Assembly (NCBI RefSeq): GCF_002764115.1
Contig: NZ_CP017940.1
Location: forward strand, 2,144,501-2,208,500
Length of the DNA: 64,000 nt
Reading direction: 5' to 3'
Source of the DNA: Phyllobacterium zundukense
GTDB lineage: Bacteria > Pseudomonadota > Alphaproteobacteria > Rhizobiales > Rhizobiaceae
Made by a program: the position numbers and the translations under genes. Under the pieces are notes generated by a model that saw nothing but the letters and a program-made list of their open reading frames with translations, was not told where the DNA came from and made no database searches. Each line of letters begins with the position of its first letter. Position 1 is the first letter of the stretch. Below, in pieces: positions 9,975 through 18,428 of this stretch.

Positions 9975-10430
9975 TCAGCTCCAGTCCGCGCCAGCCACCT
10001 GCTTGACGGTGACGTTGAGGCGGTTCCAGACGTTGATGAGTGCGATCGACAGGATCAGGGACGCAAGCGCCTTTTCGTCATAGTGCCGCGTGGCGTCCTG
10101 CCAAATATCGTCCGGCACGGGGTCCGCCCGGTCGCTGAGACGGGTAACGGCCTCGGTAAGCGCCAGAGCCGCACGTTCGGCGTCGGTGAAGAACGGCGCA
10201 TCCCGCCACGCTCCGACTGCGAAGAGCCGCTGGTCCGTCTCCCCTGCCTTCCTGGCGAGCTTGGGATGCATGTCAACGCAGACGCTGCAGCCATTGATCT
10301 GGCTGGCCCGCAGATGGCAAAGTTCACGCGTTTTCGCCGGAACGCCGTCTTCCGTGGCGGCGTTCAAAGCGTGCAGCGCCTGCAGGGCTTCGGGAAGGAC
10401 GATTGCCGGGTTGCTCATTCGTGCTTGCAT
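9975..10430 (-). CDS. Carboxymuconolactone decarboxylase / AhpD-like protein
   Basis: A 151-residue helical protein with the CxxC active-site motif in GCSVCVDMH, as in AhpD-like alkylhydroperoxidases, and a nearby His. It probably acts on peroxides or small aromatic lactones in the cytoplasm. GGAGAC precedes the ATG at 10430; an in-frame start 30 bp upstream is less likely. It is divergent from the ECF41-type sigma gene at 10593. Genes of this family are the classic partners and targets of ECF41 sigma factors, and a matching promoter reads toward it (10565-10591). Confidence 0.88.
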   Translation of the reverse strand: MQARMSNPAIVLPEALQALHALNAATEDGVPAKTRELCHLRASQINGCSVCVDMHPKLARKAGETDQRLFAVGAWRDAPFFTDAERAALALTEAVTRLSDRADPVPDDIWQDATRHYDEKALASLILSIALINVWNRLNVTVKQVAGADWS

Positions 10431-10529
10431 TCTTAGTCTCCTTCTGGGGGACTCAGCCATCTTTGCTGAATCGGGATGCCGAGCATCCGGGTTTCAAACT
10501 TGACGGTGCTGTTTCCAAGCCGATCTCTT

Positions 10530-10556
10530 TGTCACATCGGCTCGGTTTCATTCGTC
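10530..10556 (+). promoter_or_regulatory. ECF41-type promoter reading toward the sigma factor gene
   Basis: TGTCACA (10530-10536), 16 bases, CGTC (10553-10556). This agrees with the -35/-10 pattern known for ECF41 sigma factors and lies 37 bp before the sigma gene start, so autoregulation is likely. Confidence 0.7.
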
Positions 10557-10564
10557 ATCGCTAT

Positions 10565-10591
10565 GACGCAACGCGGCGGGGAAATGTGACC
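10565..10591 (-). promoter_or_regulatory. ECF41-type promoter reading toward the decarboxylase gene
   Basis: On the minus strand: GGTCACA (10591-10585), 16 bases, CGTC (10568-10565). It has one mismatch from the forward copy in the -35 and the same spacer length. The -35 abuts the start codon of the sigma gene. Confidence 0.6.
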
Positions 10592-10592
10592 G

Positions 10593-11462
10593 ATGGACGA
10601 AAAAAAATTACTGGCGGAGAAATTCGAGGCCAGCCGGCCCCGCCTTCGCAGTGTGGCCTACCGCATGCTTGGCTCATTCACCGAGGCGGAAGATGCTGTG
10701 CAGGAGGCCTGGCTCCGGCTCAGCCGCACCGACACGAGCGGCGTCGAAAACCTGGGCGGATGGCTGACGACAGTCGTCTCGCGCGTCTGCCTGGACATGC
10801 TGCGTTCGCGCAAGTCGCGGCGCGAGGACCCGCTGGACGTGGAGGGTTCCGAACAGATCGCCGCGCCCGAGTGTGGTCCAGAACATGAAAAGCTGCTCGC
10901 TGACGAGGTCCGTCTTGCACTGCTCGTGGTACTGGAGACACTGGCGCCTGCGGAGCGGATCGCATTCGTGCTGCACGACATGTTCGACCTGCCATTCGAC
11001 GAGATTGCACCGATCGTCGGGCGTTCAGCCATTGCAACGAGGCAGCTGGCGAGCCGGGCACGCCGGCGGGTGCAGGGAGCGAACGCGGTTGCCGACAGCG
11101 ACAGGACCCGCCAGAGACAGGTTGTCGATGCCTTTCTGGCTGCCTCGCGTGGCGGCAACTTCGAAGCACTGCTCGCTGTGCTCGATCCGGACGTCGTATT
11201 CCGCGCCGATCCCACAGCAGTCAATATGGGTGCATCGGCGGAAGTCCGCGGTGCGGCCGCAGTGGCCGGCGCCTTCTCGGGCCGTGCCCAGGGCGCACAG
11301 CCAGCACTCGTCGATGGCGGCATGGGGCTTGTCGTGGAGATAGGTGGGCAACTGCGGGTGGTGCTCAACCTCACGATCGTTGGCGGGAAAATCACCGGGA
11401 TCGAAGCGATCGCCGAACCCGAACGGCTTCGTGCCCTCAACCTGGAGTTATTCAGGAATTGA
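10593..11462 (+). CDS. sigJ: ECF41-type RNA polymerase sigma factor (SigJ-like)
   Basis: A 289-residue sigma factor. Region 2 lies at about residues 10-75 (VAYRMLGSFTEAEDAVQEAWL) and region 4 at about 110-165 with a helix-turn-helix. The C-terminal 110 residues form a SnoaL-like extension (from about 170). ECF41 proteins have no separate anti-sigma factor; the extension acts as a built-in regulator, and its typical C-terminal motifs appear here as VDGGMG and EPERL. It stands divergent to a carboxymuconolactone decarboxylase gene, the usual ECF41 partner, with facing promoters between them. The inducing signal is unknown. Confidence 0.92.
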   Translation: MDEKKLLAEKFEASRPRLRSVAYRMLGSFTEAEDAVQEAWLRLSRTDTSGVENLGGWLTTVVSRVCLDMLRSRKSRREDPLDVEGSEQIAAPECGPEHEKLLADEVRLALLVVLETLAPAERIAFVLHDMFDLPFDEIAPIVGRSAIATRQLASRARRRVQGANAVADSDRTRQRQVVDAFLAASRGGNFEALLAVLDPDVVFRADPTAVNMGASAEVRGAAAVAGAFSGRAQGAQPALVDGGMGLVVEIGGQLRVVLNLTIVGGKITGIEAIAEPERLRALNLELFRN

Positions 11463-11612
11463 AAGGTCGCACGGCCGTCTTCGCTATACCGGATAGTTCC
11501 GGTTTGGTGGTTTTGGGCCGAAAACCAATCAAAACAATGTGGTAATATAATACCTTTTCTGCAATCCTTTGTATTTGTTATATTATTTTTGATACTGCTA
11601 AAAAATCGCCAC

Positions 11613-11641
11613 TTGACGTGCGCGGCCTACGTCTTTATTGA
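11613..11641 (+). promoter_or_regulatory. Probable housekeeping promoter of rplM-rpsI
   Basis: TTGACG (11613-11618, in the context CTTGACG favoured by alphaproteobacteria), 17 bases, TATTGA (11636-11641). It predicts a start near 11648 and a leader of about 115 nt. Confidence 0.55.
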
Positions 11642-11650
11642 AACCCTCGA

Positions 11651-11742
11651 CTGCGGTGGGTTTTCCCGCCGTTTTTCATTGTTATGCGGATTTCATCGAC
11701 CCGCATAACCCAAGCAACAAGAAAAGCCTTCCTTTGTGAAGG
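11651..11742 (+). promoter_or_regulatory. Structured 5' leader of rplM, candidate autoregulatory element
   Basis: Three hairpins in a row: CGGTGGG/CCCGCCG with a TTTT loop followed by TTTTT (about 11653-11676), GTTATGCGG/CCGCATAAC with an 11-nt loop (11681-11709, 9 perfect pairs), and CCTTC/GAAGG (11727-11742) close to the start codon. L13 leaders that bind L13 or S9 are known in other phyla; that this one does the same is inference. The first hairpin resembles a terminator and could be an attenuator. Confidence 0.45.
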
Positions 11743-11763
11743 ATGATCTCAAGGACGAACACA

Positions 11764-12228
11764 ATGGCTACCTTCTCTCAGAAGCCGGCAGATGTGACGA
11801 AAAAGTGGATCCTGATTGACGCCGAAGGTCTCGTCGTCGGTCGTCTCGCCTCCATCGTTGCCAACATCCTGCGCGGCAAGCACAAAGCAACCTTCACCCC
11901 GCACGTGGACGATGGCGACAATGTCATCATCATCAACGCCGACAAGGTTGCGTTCACCGGTAAGAAATTTACCGACAAGGTTTATTACTGGCACACCGGC
12001 CATCCCGGCGGCATCAAGGAACGCACTGCTCGTCAGCTGCTCGAAGGCCGTTTCCCGGAACGCGTCGTTGAAAAGGCTGTAGAGCGCATGGTTCCCCGTG
12101 GACCGCTCGGCCGTCGCCAGATGAAGAACCTGCGCGTTTACGCCGGTTCCAACCACCCACACGAAGCTCAGGCACCAGAAGTCCTCGACGTTGGCGCGCT
12201 GAATTCCAAGAACAAAAGGAGCGCATAA
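11764..12228 (+). CDS. rplM: 50S ribosomal protein L13
   Basis: A 154-residue protein of normal length with the family features [16 protein letters not shown] near the N-terminus, [10 protein letters not shown] in the middle and [18 protein letters not shown] near the end. It binds 23S rRNA early in assembly of the large subunit. An in-frame ATG at 11743 exists, but the conserved protein begins at [11 protein letters not shown] (11764). The rpsI start follows 2 bp after the stop: the universal rplM-rpsI operon. Confidence 0.98.
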   Translation: MATFSQKPADVTKKWILIDAEGLVVGRLASIVANILRGKHKATFTPHVDDGDNVIIINADKVAFTGKKFTDKVYYWHTGHPGGIKERTARQLLEGRFPERVVEKAVERMVPRGPLGRRQMKNLRVYAGSNHPHEAQAPEVLDVGALNSKNKRSA

Positions 12229-12230
12229 GA

Positions 12231-12707
12231 ATGGCTGAGCTCAACTCGCTCGCAGATCTCGGCGCAGTAGCCGCAAGCACGCAGGCCGCTGCACCGGTTC
12301 ATGTCCAGAAGCTCGATGCCAAAGGCCGTGCCTACGCAACCGGCAAGCGCAAGGATGCGGTCGCCCGCGTCTGGATCAAGCCAGGTTCCGGCAAGATCGT
12401 CGTCAACGACAAGGAATACGGTCAGTATTTCGCCCGTCCGGTTCTGCAGATGATCCTGCAGCAGCCGATCGTTGCTGCCAACCGCGCCGGCCAGTACGAC
12501 GTCATCGCTACCGTTGCCGGTGGTGGTCTGTCCGGTCAGGCTGGTGCTGTTCGTCACGGCATCTCGAAGGCCCTCACCTATTTCGAACCTGCACTGCGGG
12601 GCGTTCTGAAAAAGGGCGGCTTCCTGACACGCGACAGCCGCGTTGTCGAACGCAAGAAGTACGGCAAGGCCAAGGCCCGTCGTTCGTTCCAGTTCTCGAA
12701 GCGCTAA
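12231..12707 (+). CDS. rpsI: 30S ribosomal protein S9
   Basis: A 158-residue protein with an alphaproteobacterial N-terminal extension of about 30 residues before the S9 core ([20 protein letters not shown]) and the conserved C-terminal tail ([18 protein letters not shown]) that reaches the P-site tRNA. AGGAG lies ahead of the ATG, within the end of rplM. It is followed by a strong terminator at 12737-12763. Confidence 0.98.
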   Translation: MAELNSLADLGAVAASTQAAAPVHVQKLDAKGRAYATGKRKDAVARVWIKPGSGKIVVNDKEYGQYFARPVLQMILQQPIVAANRAGQYDVIATVAGGGLSGQAGAVRHGISKALTYFEPALRGVLKKGGFLTRDSRVVERKKYGKAKARRSFQFSKR

Positions 12708-12736
12708 TACAAGCGTTTCAATTGGACAAGAACACA

Positions 12737-12763
12737 AAGCGGGCCTTCGGGTCCGCTTTTTTG
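12737..12763 (+). terminator. Intrinsic terminator of rplM-rpsI
   Basis: An AGCGGGCC/GGTCCGCT stem with a TTCG tetraloop, followed by a T-run. Confidence 0.9.
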
Positions 12764-12833
12764 TTGCGCTGCGGAGAGTTTACGGTAGCTTCGCCGCACA
12801 GCTGAAGATGCAAAGTCCTGGAGTAAAAATCCA

Positions 12834-13790
12834 ATGCCATCGAAGTCCATCGACCACGCCTTCACAGCGCGCAACTTGACCAGTGCGGCGACTGATCCGA
12901 CCCATGCGGGTACCCTCTCCTTCATGCGCAGGCGCTATACGAAAAATCTGAACGGTGCCGAGGCAGTGGTCTGGGGCATTCCGTTCGATGCTGCAGTTTC
13001 CAACCGGCCTGGCGCGCGCTTTGGCCCGCAGGCGATACGCCGAGCTTCGGCGATTTTCGACAATGACCCGCAATATCCGTTCCAGCGCGATCTTTTTGCC
13101 GATCTCGCAGTGACCGACTATGGCGATTGCCTGCTCGACTACGGCAATCATCAGAAGACGCCGGCGACGATCGAGCGGGAAGCCGTGAAGATCATCAAGT
13201 CGGGCGCGTTTCTGCTGTCACTTGGCGGTGACCATTTCGTCACCTGGCCGATCCTCAAGGCGCATGCCGCCAAGCATGGGCCATTGGCACTCGTGCAGTT
13301 CGATGCGCATCAGGACACCTGGTACGATGACAGCAGGCGCATTGACCACGGCTCCTTCGTCGGGCGTGCGGCACGCGATGGCGTCATCGATCCTGCCCAT
13401 TCAATCCAGGTCGGCATCCGCACCCATGCGCCGGACGATTGCGGGTTGAAGATCGTCTATGGCTACGAGGTCGAGGAACTATCCGCGGCAGAGATCGCCA
13501 CGCAGATCATCGCACGGACGGCCGGCAGAAAGGTCTATCTGACGTTCGATATCGATTGTCTCGATCCGGCATTCGCACCGGGAACGGGAACGCCCGTCGC
13601 AGGTGGCCCTTCCTCAGCAAAAATCCTTTCCGTACTGCGGCATCTGACCGAACTCAACATTGTCGGCGCAGATGTCGTGGAAGTGGCGCCCGCCTATGAT
13701 CATGCGGATGTGACGGCGATCGCAGGTGCCACAATCGCGATGTATTACCTGGGTATACTTTCCGAGCAGAAGGCGAAGCGACGAAGCTAG
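12834..13790 (+). CDS. speB: Agmatinase (ureohydrolase family)
   Basis: A 318-residue protein of the arginase/agmatinase fold. The binuclear manganese site is visible as GGDHF (about residue 128), FDAHQDTW (about 157) and FDIDCLDPAFAPGTGTP (about 237). Agmatinase converts agmatine to putrescine and urea in polyamine synthesis; other ureohydrolases such as guanidinobutyrase share the same motifs, so the exact substrate is inferred. The start has no strong Shine-Dalgarno. It stands alone between the rpsI terminator and argC. Confidence 0.9.
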   Translation: MPSKSIDHAFTARNLTSAATDPTHAGTLSFMRRRYTKNLNGAEAVVWGIPFDAAVSNRPGARFGPQAIRRASAIFDNDPQYPFQRDLFADLAVTDYGDCLLDYGNHQKTPATIEREAVKIIKSGAFLLSLGGDHFVTWPILKAHAAKHGPLALVQFDAHQDTWYDDSRRIDHGSFVGRAARDGVIDPAHSIQVGIRTHAPDDCGLKIVYGYEVEELSAAEIATQIIARTAGRKVYLTFDIDCLDPAFAPGTGTPVAGGPSSAKILSVLRHLTELNIVGADVVEVAPAYDHADVTAIAGATIAMYYLGILSEQKAKRRS

Positions 13791-13796
13791 TATTTT

Positions 13797-13822
13797 GATT
13801 CAACGTTCTTACATGTTGAATC
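13797..13822 (+). repeat. Inverted repeat upstream of argC
   Basis: GATTCAAC (13797-13804) and GTTGAATC (13815-13822) form a perfect 8-bp stem with a 10-nt loop, between speB and argC and 48 bp before the argC start. There is no T-run, so it is not a typical terminator; it could be an operator. Confidence 0.4.
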
Positions 13823-13870
13823 CGGTTCTCGCGCTAACCATTTGAAATTCAAGCTTCCAAGGGCATTCCC

Positions 13871-14806
13871 ATGAAACCTAAAATCTTCATCGACGGCGAA
13901 CACGGCACCACCGGTCTGCAGATCCGCACGCGGCTTGCGGGACGCGGCGATCTCGAAGTCCTCTCCATTCCGGAAGCCGAGCGGCGCAACAAGGATCTGC
14001 GCGCCGACTTCCTGAAGGAAGCAGACGTTGCCATTCTCTGCCTGCCGGACGATGCGTCGAAGGAAGCCGTGTCGATCCTCGAGGGCCATAACTCGACGAA
14101 GATCATCGACACCTCGACGGCGCACCGCGTGCACCCGGACTGGGTCTATGGCTTCGCCGAACTCGACCGCGCCCAGCGCCAGAAGACCGTCGATGCGCGG
14201 CTCGTCGCCAATCCCGGCTGCTATCCGACGGGCGCGATTTCGCTGGTCCGGCCACTGCGCGATGCGGGTATCCTGCCCGGCGATTACCCGGTCACAGTCA
14301 ATGCGGTTTCCGGCTATACCGGGGGGGGCAAGCAGATGATCGCGCAGATGGAAAACCCGGACAGTCCGGACCATATCGCTGCCAACCATTTCCTCTACGC
14401 GATGCCGCTGAAGCACAAGCATGTGCCGGAGCTGCAGACGCATGGACATCTCGAACGCAAGCCGATCTTTTCCCCAAGCGTTGGCCGCTTCCCGCAAGGC
14501 ATGATCGTGCAGGTGCCGTTGTTTACCGATGACCTCAATGGCAACGTGTCGATGCAGGATATCCAGGCGGCATTGAGCGCCCATTATGAGGGCCAGAGCA
14601 TCGTGCAGGTGGTGCCGCTGGCGGAAAGTGCCATGTTGCCGCGCCTCGATCCGGAAGAGCTGCGCGACACAGATATCATGAAGCTCTACGTCTTCGGTAC
14701 CGAGGGTCAGGGTCAGGTCAATCTGGTTGCCCTCCTCGACAATCTCGGCAAGGGTGCGTCGGGGGCTGCCGTGCAGAACCTGGATTTGATGTTGGGCAAT
14801 GCTTGA
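13871..14806 (+). CDS. argC: N-acetyl-gamma-glutamyl-phosphate reductase, short form
   Basis: A 311-residue NADPH-dependent reductase making N-acetylglutamate semialdehyde, the third step of arginine synthesis. It is the short (type 2) form usual in rhizobia. Seen: an N-terminal nucleotide-binding start ([17 protein letters not shown]), the catalytic Cys117 in NPGCYPTGA, and a His-containing [10 protein letters not shown] stretch. Its stop overlaps the start of the following kinase gene by 8 bp, suggesting coupled translation. Confidence 0.96.
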   Translation: MKPKIFIDGEHGTTGLQIRTRLAGRGDLEVLSIPEAERRNKDLRADFLKEADVAILCLPDDASKEAVSILEGHNSTKIIDTSTAHRVHPDWVYGFAELDRAQRQKTVDARLVANPGCYPTGAISLVRPLRDAGILPGDYPVTVNAVSGYTGGGKQMIAQMENPDSPDHIAANHFLYAMPLKHKHVPELQTHGHLERKPIFSPSVGRFPQGMIVQVPLFTDDLNGNVSMQDIQAALSAHYEGQSIVQVVPLAESAMLPRLDPEELRDTDIMKLYVFGTEGQGQVNLVALLDNLGKGASGAAVQNLDLMLGNA

Positions 14807-15653
14807 TGCGATTGCGGAGACTTTCCCGCCCGAGTGGAAAGTCTCTTCGCCCGAACTGATTGCCGAGACCGTCACCAGCCGGATCATCAAGGTGCGGCTC
14901 GAAAGCGGTGAAGCCGCGGTGGTCAAGCATCTGACACCGCTCGGCATGCGCGAAGAACTGGGCGGCACCCACTATCTCGAATGGCACGACGGAGACGGTT
15001 GTATCCGCCTCCTCGCGCAATCGGGCAACAATCTGCTGCTTGAATATGCAGGAGCGCGTACGCTGCTCGATCACCTCAATGAATATGGCGACGACGCGGC
15101 GACGCACATCTTTGTCGATGTATTCCTGAGGTTGTCAAAGACCAAAGGCTCTAGTCGCCCGGTGCCGACGGACCTCATACCGTTGCGAACGATGTTCGCC
15201 AGTCTGTTCAAGAAGGCCGAGGCGGACCGGAATCGCGGCGTACAAAGCCAATTTGTCGAAGCGGCGGGACTTGCTGACCGGTTATTGAACGATCAGCAGG
15301 ACGTTCAGCCGCTGCATGGCGACCTGCACCACGAGAATGTACTGCACGGGAAGCGCGGCTGGCTGGTGCTGGATCCAAAGGGCCTGATCGGCGATCCGAT
15401 GTATGACGCCGCGAACATGTTCTACAATCCGCTGGACCGGGACGATCTGCGCGCCAGCGAGAGCCGTATCACTTCGATGGCGCAGGCATTCTCGCAGGCG
15501 TTCAGCCGCGATAACAGGACCATACTCGGCTTCGGCATGGCGCATGCCTGCCTTTCAGCATCATGGCACGATGAGGACGAGAATTGCGACGAGGCGGCGC
15601 GCAGCCTCGGCGTTGCCGCGGCGATCCGGCGAGTCCTAGGCGCCCTCGGTTGA
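14799..15653 (+). CDS. Aminoglycoside/hydroxyurea-type phosphotransferase family kinase
   Basis: A 284-residue protein with the APH kinase core: the catalytic loop [11 protein letters not shown] at about residue 170 and the metal-binding [18 protein letters not shown] at about 190, the form seen in streptomycin 6-kinase and hydroxyurea phosphotransferase relatives. It transfers phosphate from ATP to a small hydroxylated molecule; antibiotic resistance is possible but cannot be assumed, as most chromosomal relatives have unknown substrates. It overlaps argC by 8 bp. Its stop overlaps the end of the convergent MFS gene by 18 bp. Confidence 0.82.
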   Translation: MLDAIAETFPPEWKVSSPELIAETVTSRIIKVRLESGEAAVVKHLTPLGMREELGGTHYLEWHDGDGCIRLLAQSGNNLLLEYAGARTLLDHLNEYGDDAATHIFVDVFLRLSKTKGSSRPVPTDLIPLRTMFASLFKKAEADRNRGVQSQFVEAAGLADRLLNDQQDVQPLHGDLHHENVLHGKRGWLVLDPKGLIGDPMYDAANMFYNPLDRDDLRASESRITSMAQAFSQAFSRDNRTILGFGMAHACLSASWHDEDENCDEAARSLGVAAAIRRVLGALG

Positions 15654-16856
15654 ACGCTTCACCAGGCCCGCGACCATGATGAAAGTGATCACGCCGAGGA
15701 TGCCGACAAAAGCGGCTATCGTCAGCGCGATATGCGGGCCGAACCGTTCCAGAATATAGGCGAAAATGAAGGGCGCGGCCGATGAAACGGTCAGGCGCGC
15801 CGAGGTGATCTTGCCAAGAATTTCGCCGTAACCCTGATGGCCGAAGAGCGCCAGCGGCAATGTCCCCTGCACGATACTATTGAGTCCGGAGCCCATGCCG
15901 AAGAGCATGGCAAAGAGGATTGCTCCCGCGATGAGCGGCACAGGCGGGGGCAGCAGAAGCATCATGAACGCCAACGGTATCAAGGCTGTAGACAGAATTG
16001 CCACGGCCATTGCCGACAACCTGCTGCCGATGACCATATTGATCAGGCGGCTGGCGAATTGCGAGGGGCCGAAGATCGTGCCGACCACAACGGCCGATGT
16101 GCCGAGGCCAACGGCGCCAAGGACCGGCACAAGATGGGCAAGCATAGCCGAGAGCGCGAAGCTCGCGAACGCAAACCCCGTCGCGATGAGGATGAGGGCC
16201 GTCCTGCGGCTGGATTGCGTGAGCGTGCCGCCGTTGGCGGCGACCGGCTCCTGGGTTGTTTCCGGTCTGATCACCGGCGAGCGCCGGGTCATCTGCGACA
16301 GCCAGAAATGGATCGGAAAACAGATGAACACCTGCAGCGCGGCATAAAACAGGAAGATATCGCGCCAGGTGAATGACATCAGCAGCCGGGTTGCCAGCGG
16401 CCAGAACAATGTCGAGGAAAAGCCGGCAATCAGCGTGAGATAGGTGATCCGGCGCGGCGCCGATTGCGGGTCTATCTGGACGAGAACAGCAAAGGCGGTG
16501 TTGTAGAGGATGAAAGGCGTAGCGATGCCCGTCGTCACGAATGCAGGTGCGAACGTCGCCCAGCTGGGCGAACAGGCGCACAGGATCAATGACAATGCGG
16601 CCGCCAGCGAGCCAAGTGTCATGACGCGGCCTGCGCCGAAACGGTCGGCCCAACGGCCAGACCAGGGCGAAACCAGACCGCCGATCAGAAGGGTTCCAGA
16701 AAACGCCGCGAACAGCCATTCACGCGACCGGCCGAACTCTTCGCCCATGGCGGGCGCAAGGATGCTAAAGCTGTAATAGAGTGTGCCATAGCTGATGATC
16801 TGCGTGATACCCAGACCGGTAACTGCGGCCAAAGAGCGTCTCGCGCTAAGCATCAT
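15636..16856 (-). CDS. MFS transporter
   Basis: A 406-residue protein with twelve predicted membrane segments in two six-helix halves joined by a charged loop at about residues 195-215. The loop between helices 2 and 3 carries the MFS signature as GRWADRFGAGRV. The substrate is unknown; the sequence resembles the monocarboxylate-type or YbfB-like branch. The start has two adjacent ATG codons (16856, 16853) and a weak Shine-Dalgarno. It is convergent with the kinase gene. Confidence 0.85.
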   Translation of the reverse strand: MMLSARRSLAAVTGLGITQIISYGTLYYSFSILAPAMGEEFGRSREWLFAAFSGTLLIGGLVSPWSGRWADRFGAGRVMTLGSLAAALSLILCACSPSWATFAPAFVTTGIATPFILYNTAFAVLVQIDPQSAPRRITYLTLIAGFSSTLFWPLATRLLMSFTWRDIFLFYAALQVFICFPIHFWLSQMTRRSPVIRPETTQEPVAANGGTLTQSSRRTALILIATGFAFASFALSAMLAHLVPVLGAVGLGTSAVVVGTIFGPSQFASRLINMVIGSRLSAMAVAILSTALIPLAFMMLLLPPPVPLIAGAILFAMLFGMGSGLNSIVQGTLPLALFGHQGYGEILGKITSARLTVSSAAPFIFAYILERFGPHIALTIAAFVGILGVITFIMVAGLVKRSTEGA

Positions 16857-16934
16857 CTTGTACGTTTCCGGTGATCCATCCGCCCCTCTGAGCGGTTAGA
16901 ATCAGCACTACACCGAGTCTCGGTACAAGAACAA

Positions 16935-18032
16935 TTACCGCCCGGTCACAACCTCTGTTTCAAGCGGATAGGCTCCCTTGGTGGCGCGCCAGTGAGCCAC
17001 GGAGAAGCCGAGGATAATGATGGCAAAGCCCTGGTGCAGCAGCCCGAGGCTGATCGGCACCTGCATCAACAGCGTCGTAATGCCGATTGCCGCCTGGAGT
17101 GCCACCAGTACCGCGAGAAGCACGGCGCGGCGCGCATGGGTGGTGCCCGGCGCGTGGCGCATCGTCGATACGGCCTGCCATATCGCTACGACAAACACGA
17201 AATAGGCAAAGAAGCGGTGCACGAACTGTACGGTCTTCGGGTTCTCGAAGAAATTGTGCCAGATGGGCTGAATGGGGAAGAGATCGCCGGGGATGACCGA
17301 TCCGTCCATCAGCGGCCATGTATTATAGGAAAGCCCGGCGTCAAGGCCGGCAACCAGCGCGCCAAGGTAGATCTGGATGAAGACGAAAACGACGAACCAG
17401 CCGGCAAGGCGCTGGATGGACCGCGAGGCCGGCGCTTCGGAATAGACGGCGAGACCGCGCGCCACATACATGACCGCGGCGAAGATGATGCAGGCCAGCG
17501 TCAAATGGGTGGCGAGCCGGTATTGGCTGACATCCACGCGGTCAACGAGGCCCGATGCAACCATCCACCAGCCGACGGCGCCCTGAAGGCCGCCCAGCGC
17601 CAGAATGCCGACCATGCGCGGCTTCAAGCGGCGCTCGAGCCGTCCGGTCAGCCAGAAGTAGGCGAGTGGCAGCGCCACCAGAAAGCCGACACCGCGTGCA
17701 AGGAAGCGGTGAGCCCATTCCCACCAGAAAATCTGCTGGAACTCAGCAAGGCTCATGCCCTTGTTCAGCTGCTGGTATTGCGGGATTTGCCGGTATTTGT
17801 CGAATTCTTCCATCCACTGCTCATGGCCGAGCGGCGGAATAATGCCGTGGATGGGCTTCCACTCGGTGATCGAAAGACCGGACCCTGTCATGCGTGTTGC
17901 GCCGCCGACAATCACGATAGTCGCAAGCACGATCAGCACCAGATAAAGCCAGATGCGGATATACTGGCGGTTTCGCGCTTCGCTGTCTTGAACCGAGGCG
18001 ATCGTGCCTTCGGATATTGTCTGGGCGGCCAT
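16935..18032 (-). CDS. ctaA: Heme A synthase, CtaA/Cox15 type 2
   Basis: A 365-residue, eight-helix membrane enzyme that oxidises the heme O methyl group to the formyl of heme A for cytochrome c oxidase. The family landmarks are [13 protein letters not shown] in the first helix, EWAHRFLAR (heme His), a later RLATHLTLA His, FVHRFFAY and LLHQGFA. It is the long alphaproteobacterial/mitochondrial form with an extended loop after helix 1. The frame runs on upstream to 18203, but the ATG at 18032 has AGGAGT and matches the family start. Confidence 0.96.
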   Translation of the reverse strand: MAAQTISEGTIASVQDSEARNRQYIRIWLYLVLIVLATIVIVGGATRMTGSGLSITEWKPIHGIIPPLGHEQWMEEFDKYRQIPQYQQLNKGMSLAEFQQIFWWEWAHRFLARGVGFLVALPLAYFWLTGRLERRLKPRMVGILALGGLQGAVGWWMVASGLVDRVDVSQYRLATHLTLACIIFAAVMYVARGLAVYSEAPASRSIQRLAGWFVVFVFIQIYLGALVAGLDAGLSYNTWPLMDGSVIPGDLFPIQPIWHNFFENPKTVQFVHRFFAYFVFVVAIWQAVSTMRHAPGTTHARRAVLLAVLVALQAAIGITTLLMQVPISLGLLHQGFAIIILGFSVAHWRATKGAYPLETEVVTGR

Positions 18033-18202
18033 GCAGAATACTCCTGTCGGGTCCCGGATAGGTGCAGCATAAGGCGGCTCCTGACAAGGAGAGCTCACGC
18101 GACACGCCGTCGCGTTTATAGCGTGAAACGGACCTTTTTTGCTTTCCGCTGGAGACGTTAACGGATAGATGGTGGCGCTGAAGCTAGAGAATGGATGGCG
18201 CA

Positions 18203-18421
18203 ATGCCCGTAAGGCTGAAGAAACTCATCGGAACATTTCTGCTCGTGGCACTCGTCTGCGTTTACGCAATCGTCGCGACTATCTTTGCCGTGGCACTGCT
18301 GGGAAATGCCAGCCCTTGGATCCACCTGCTCTATTTCTTCGGCACAGGCATTCTTTGGGTCGTACCCGCCATGTTCATCATCAGTTGGATGGAAAGGGCC
18401 CCCAAGAAGAAAACGCCATAA
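18203..18421 (+). CDS. DUF2842-family small membrane protein
   Basis: A 72-residue protein with two membrane helices ([18 protein letters not shown] and [20 protein letters not shown]) and a basic C-terminus. It matches the small DUF2842 proteins of alphaproteobacteria, which are of unknown function and often near ctaA. An ATG at 18191 is also in frame; the shorter form ([10 protein letters not shown]) looks like the family start. It is divergent from ctaA and ends 8 bp from the convergent deacetylase gene. Confidence 0.8.
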   Translation: MPVRLKKLIGTFLLVALVCVYAIVATIFAVALLGNASPWIHLLYFFGTGILWVVPAMFIISWMERAPKKKTP

Positions 18422-18428
18422 GCCTTTT

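Larger units (their letters stand above)
11463..11763. other. AT-rich gap upstream of rplM
   Basis: No gene was seen. A GGTTTT/AAAACC inverted repeat near 11506-11525 lacks a T-run. The right half holds the rplM promoter and a structured leader, listed separately. Confidence 0.5.

Noticed and set aside
11506..11525. GGTTTT/AAAACC hairpin after the sigma factor gene as a terminator
   Set aside because: The stem is only six pairs and no T-run follows on either strand.
16992..18161. 389-codon open frame on the plus strand
   Set aside because: It is antisense to ctaA and shows no domain.
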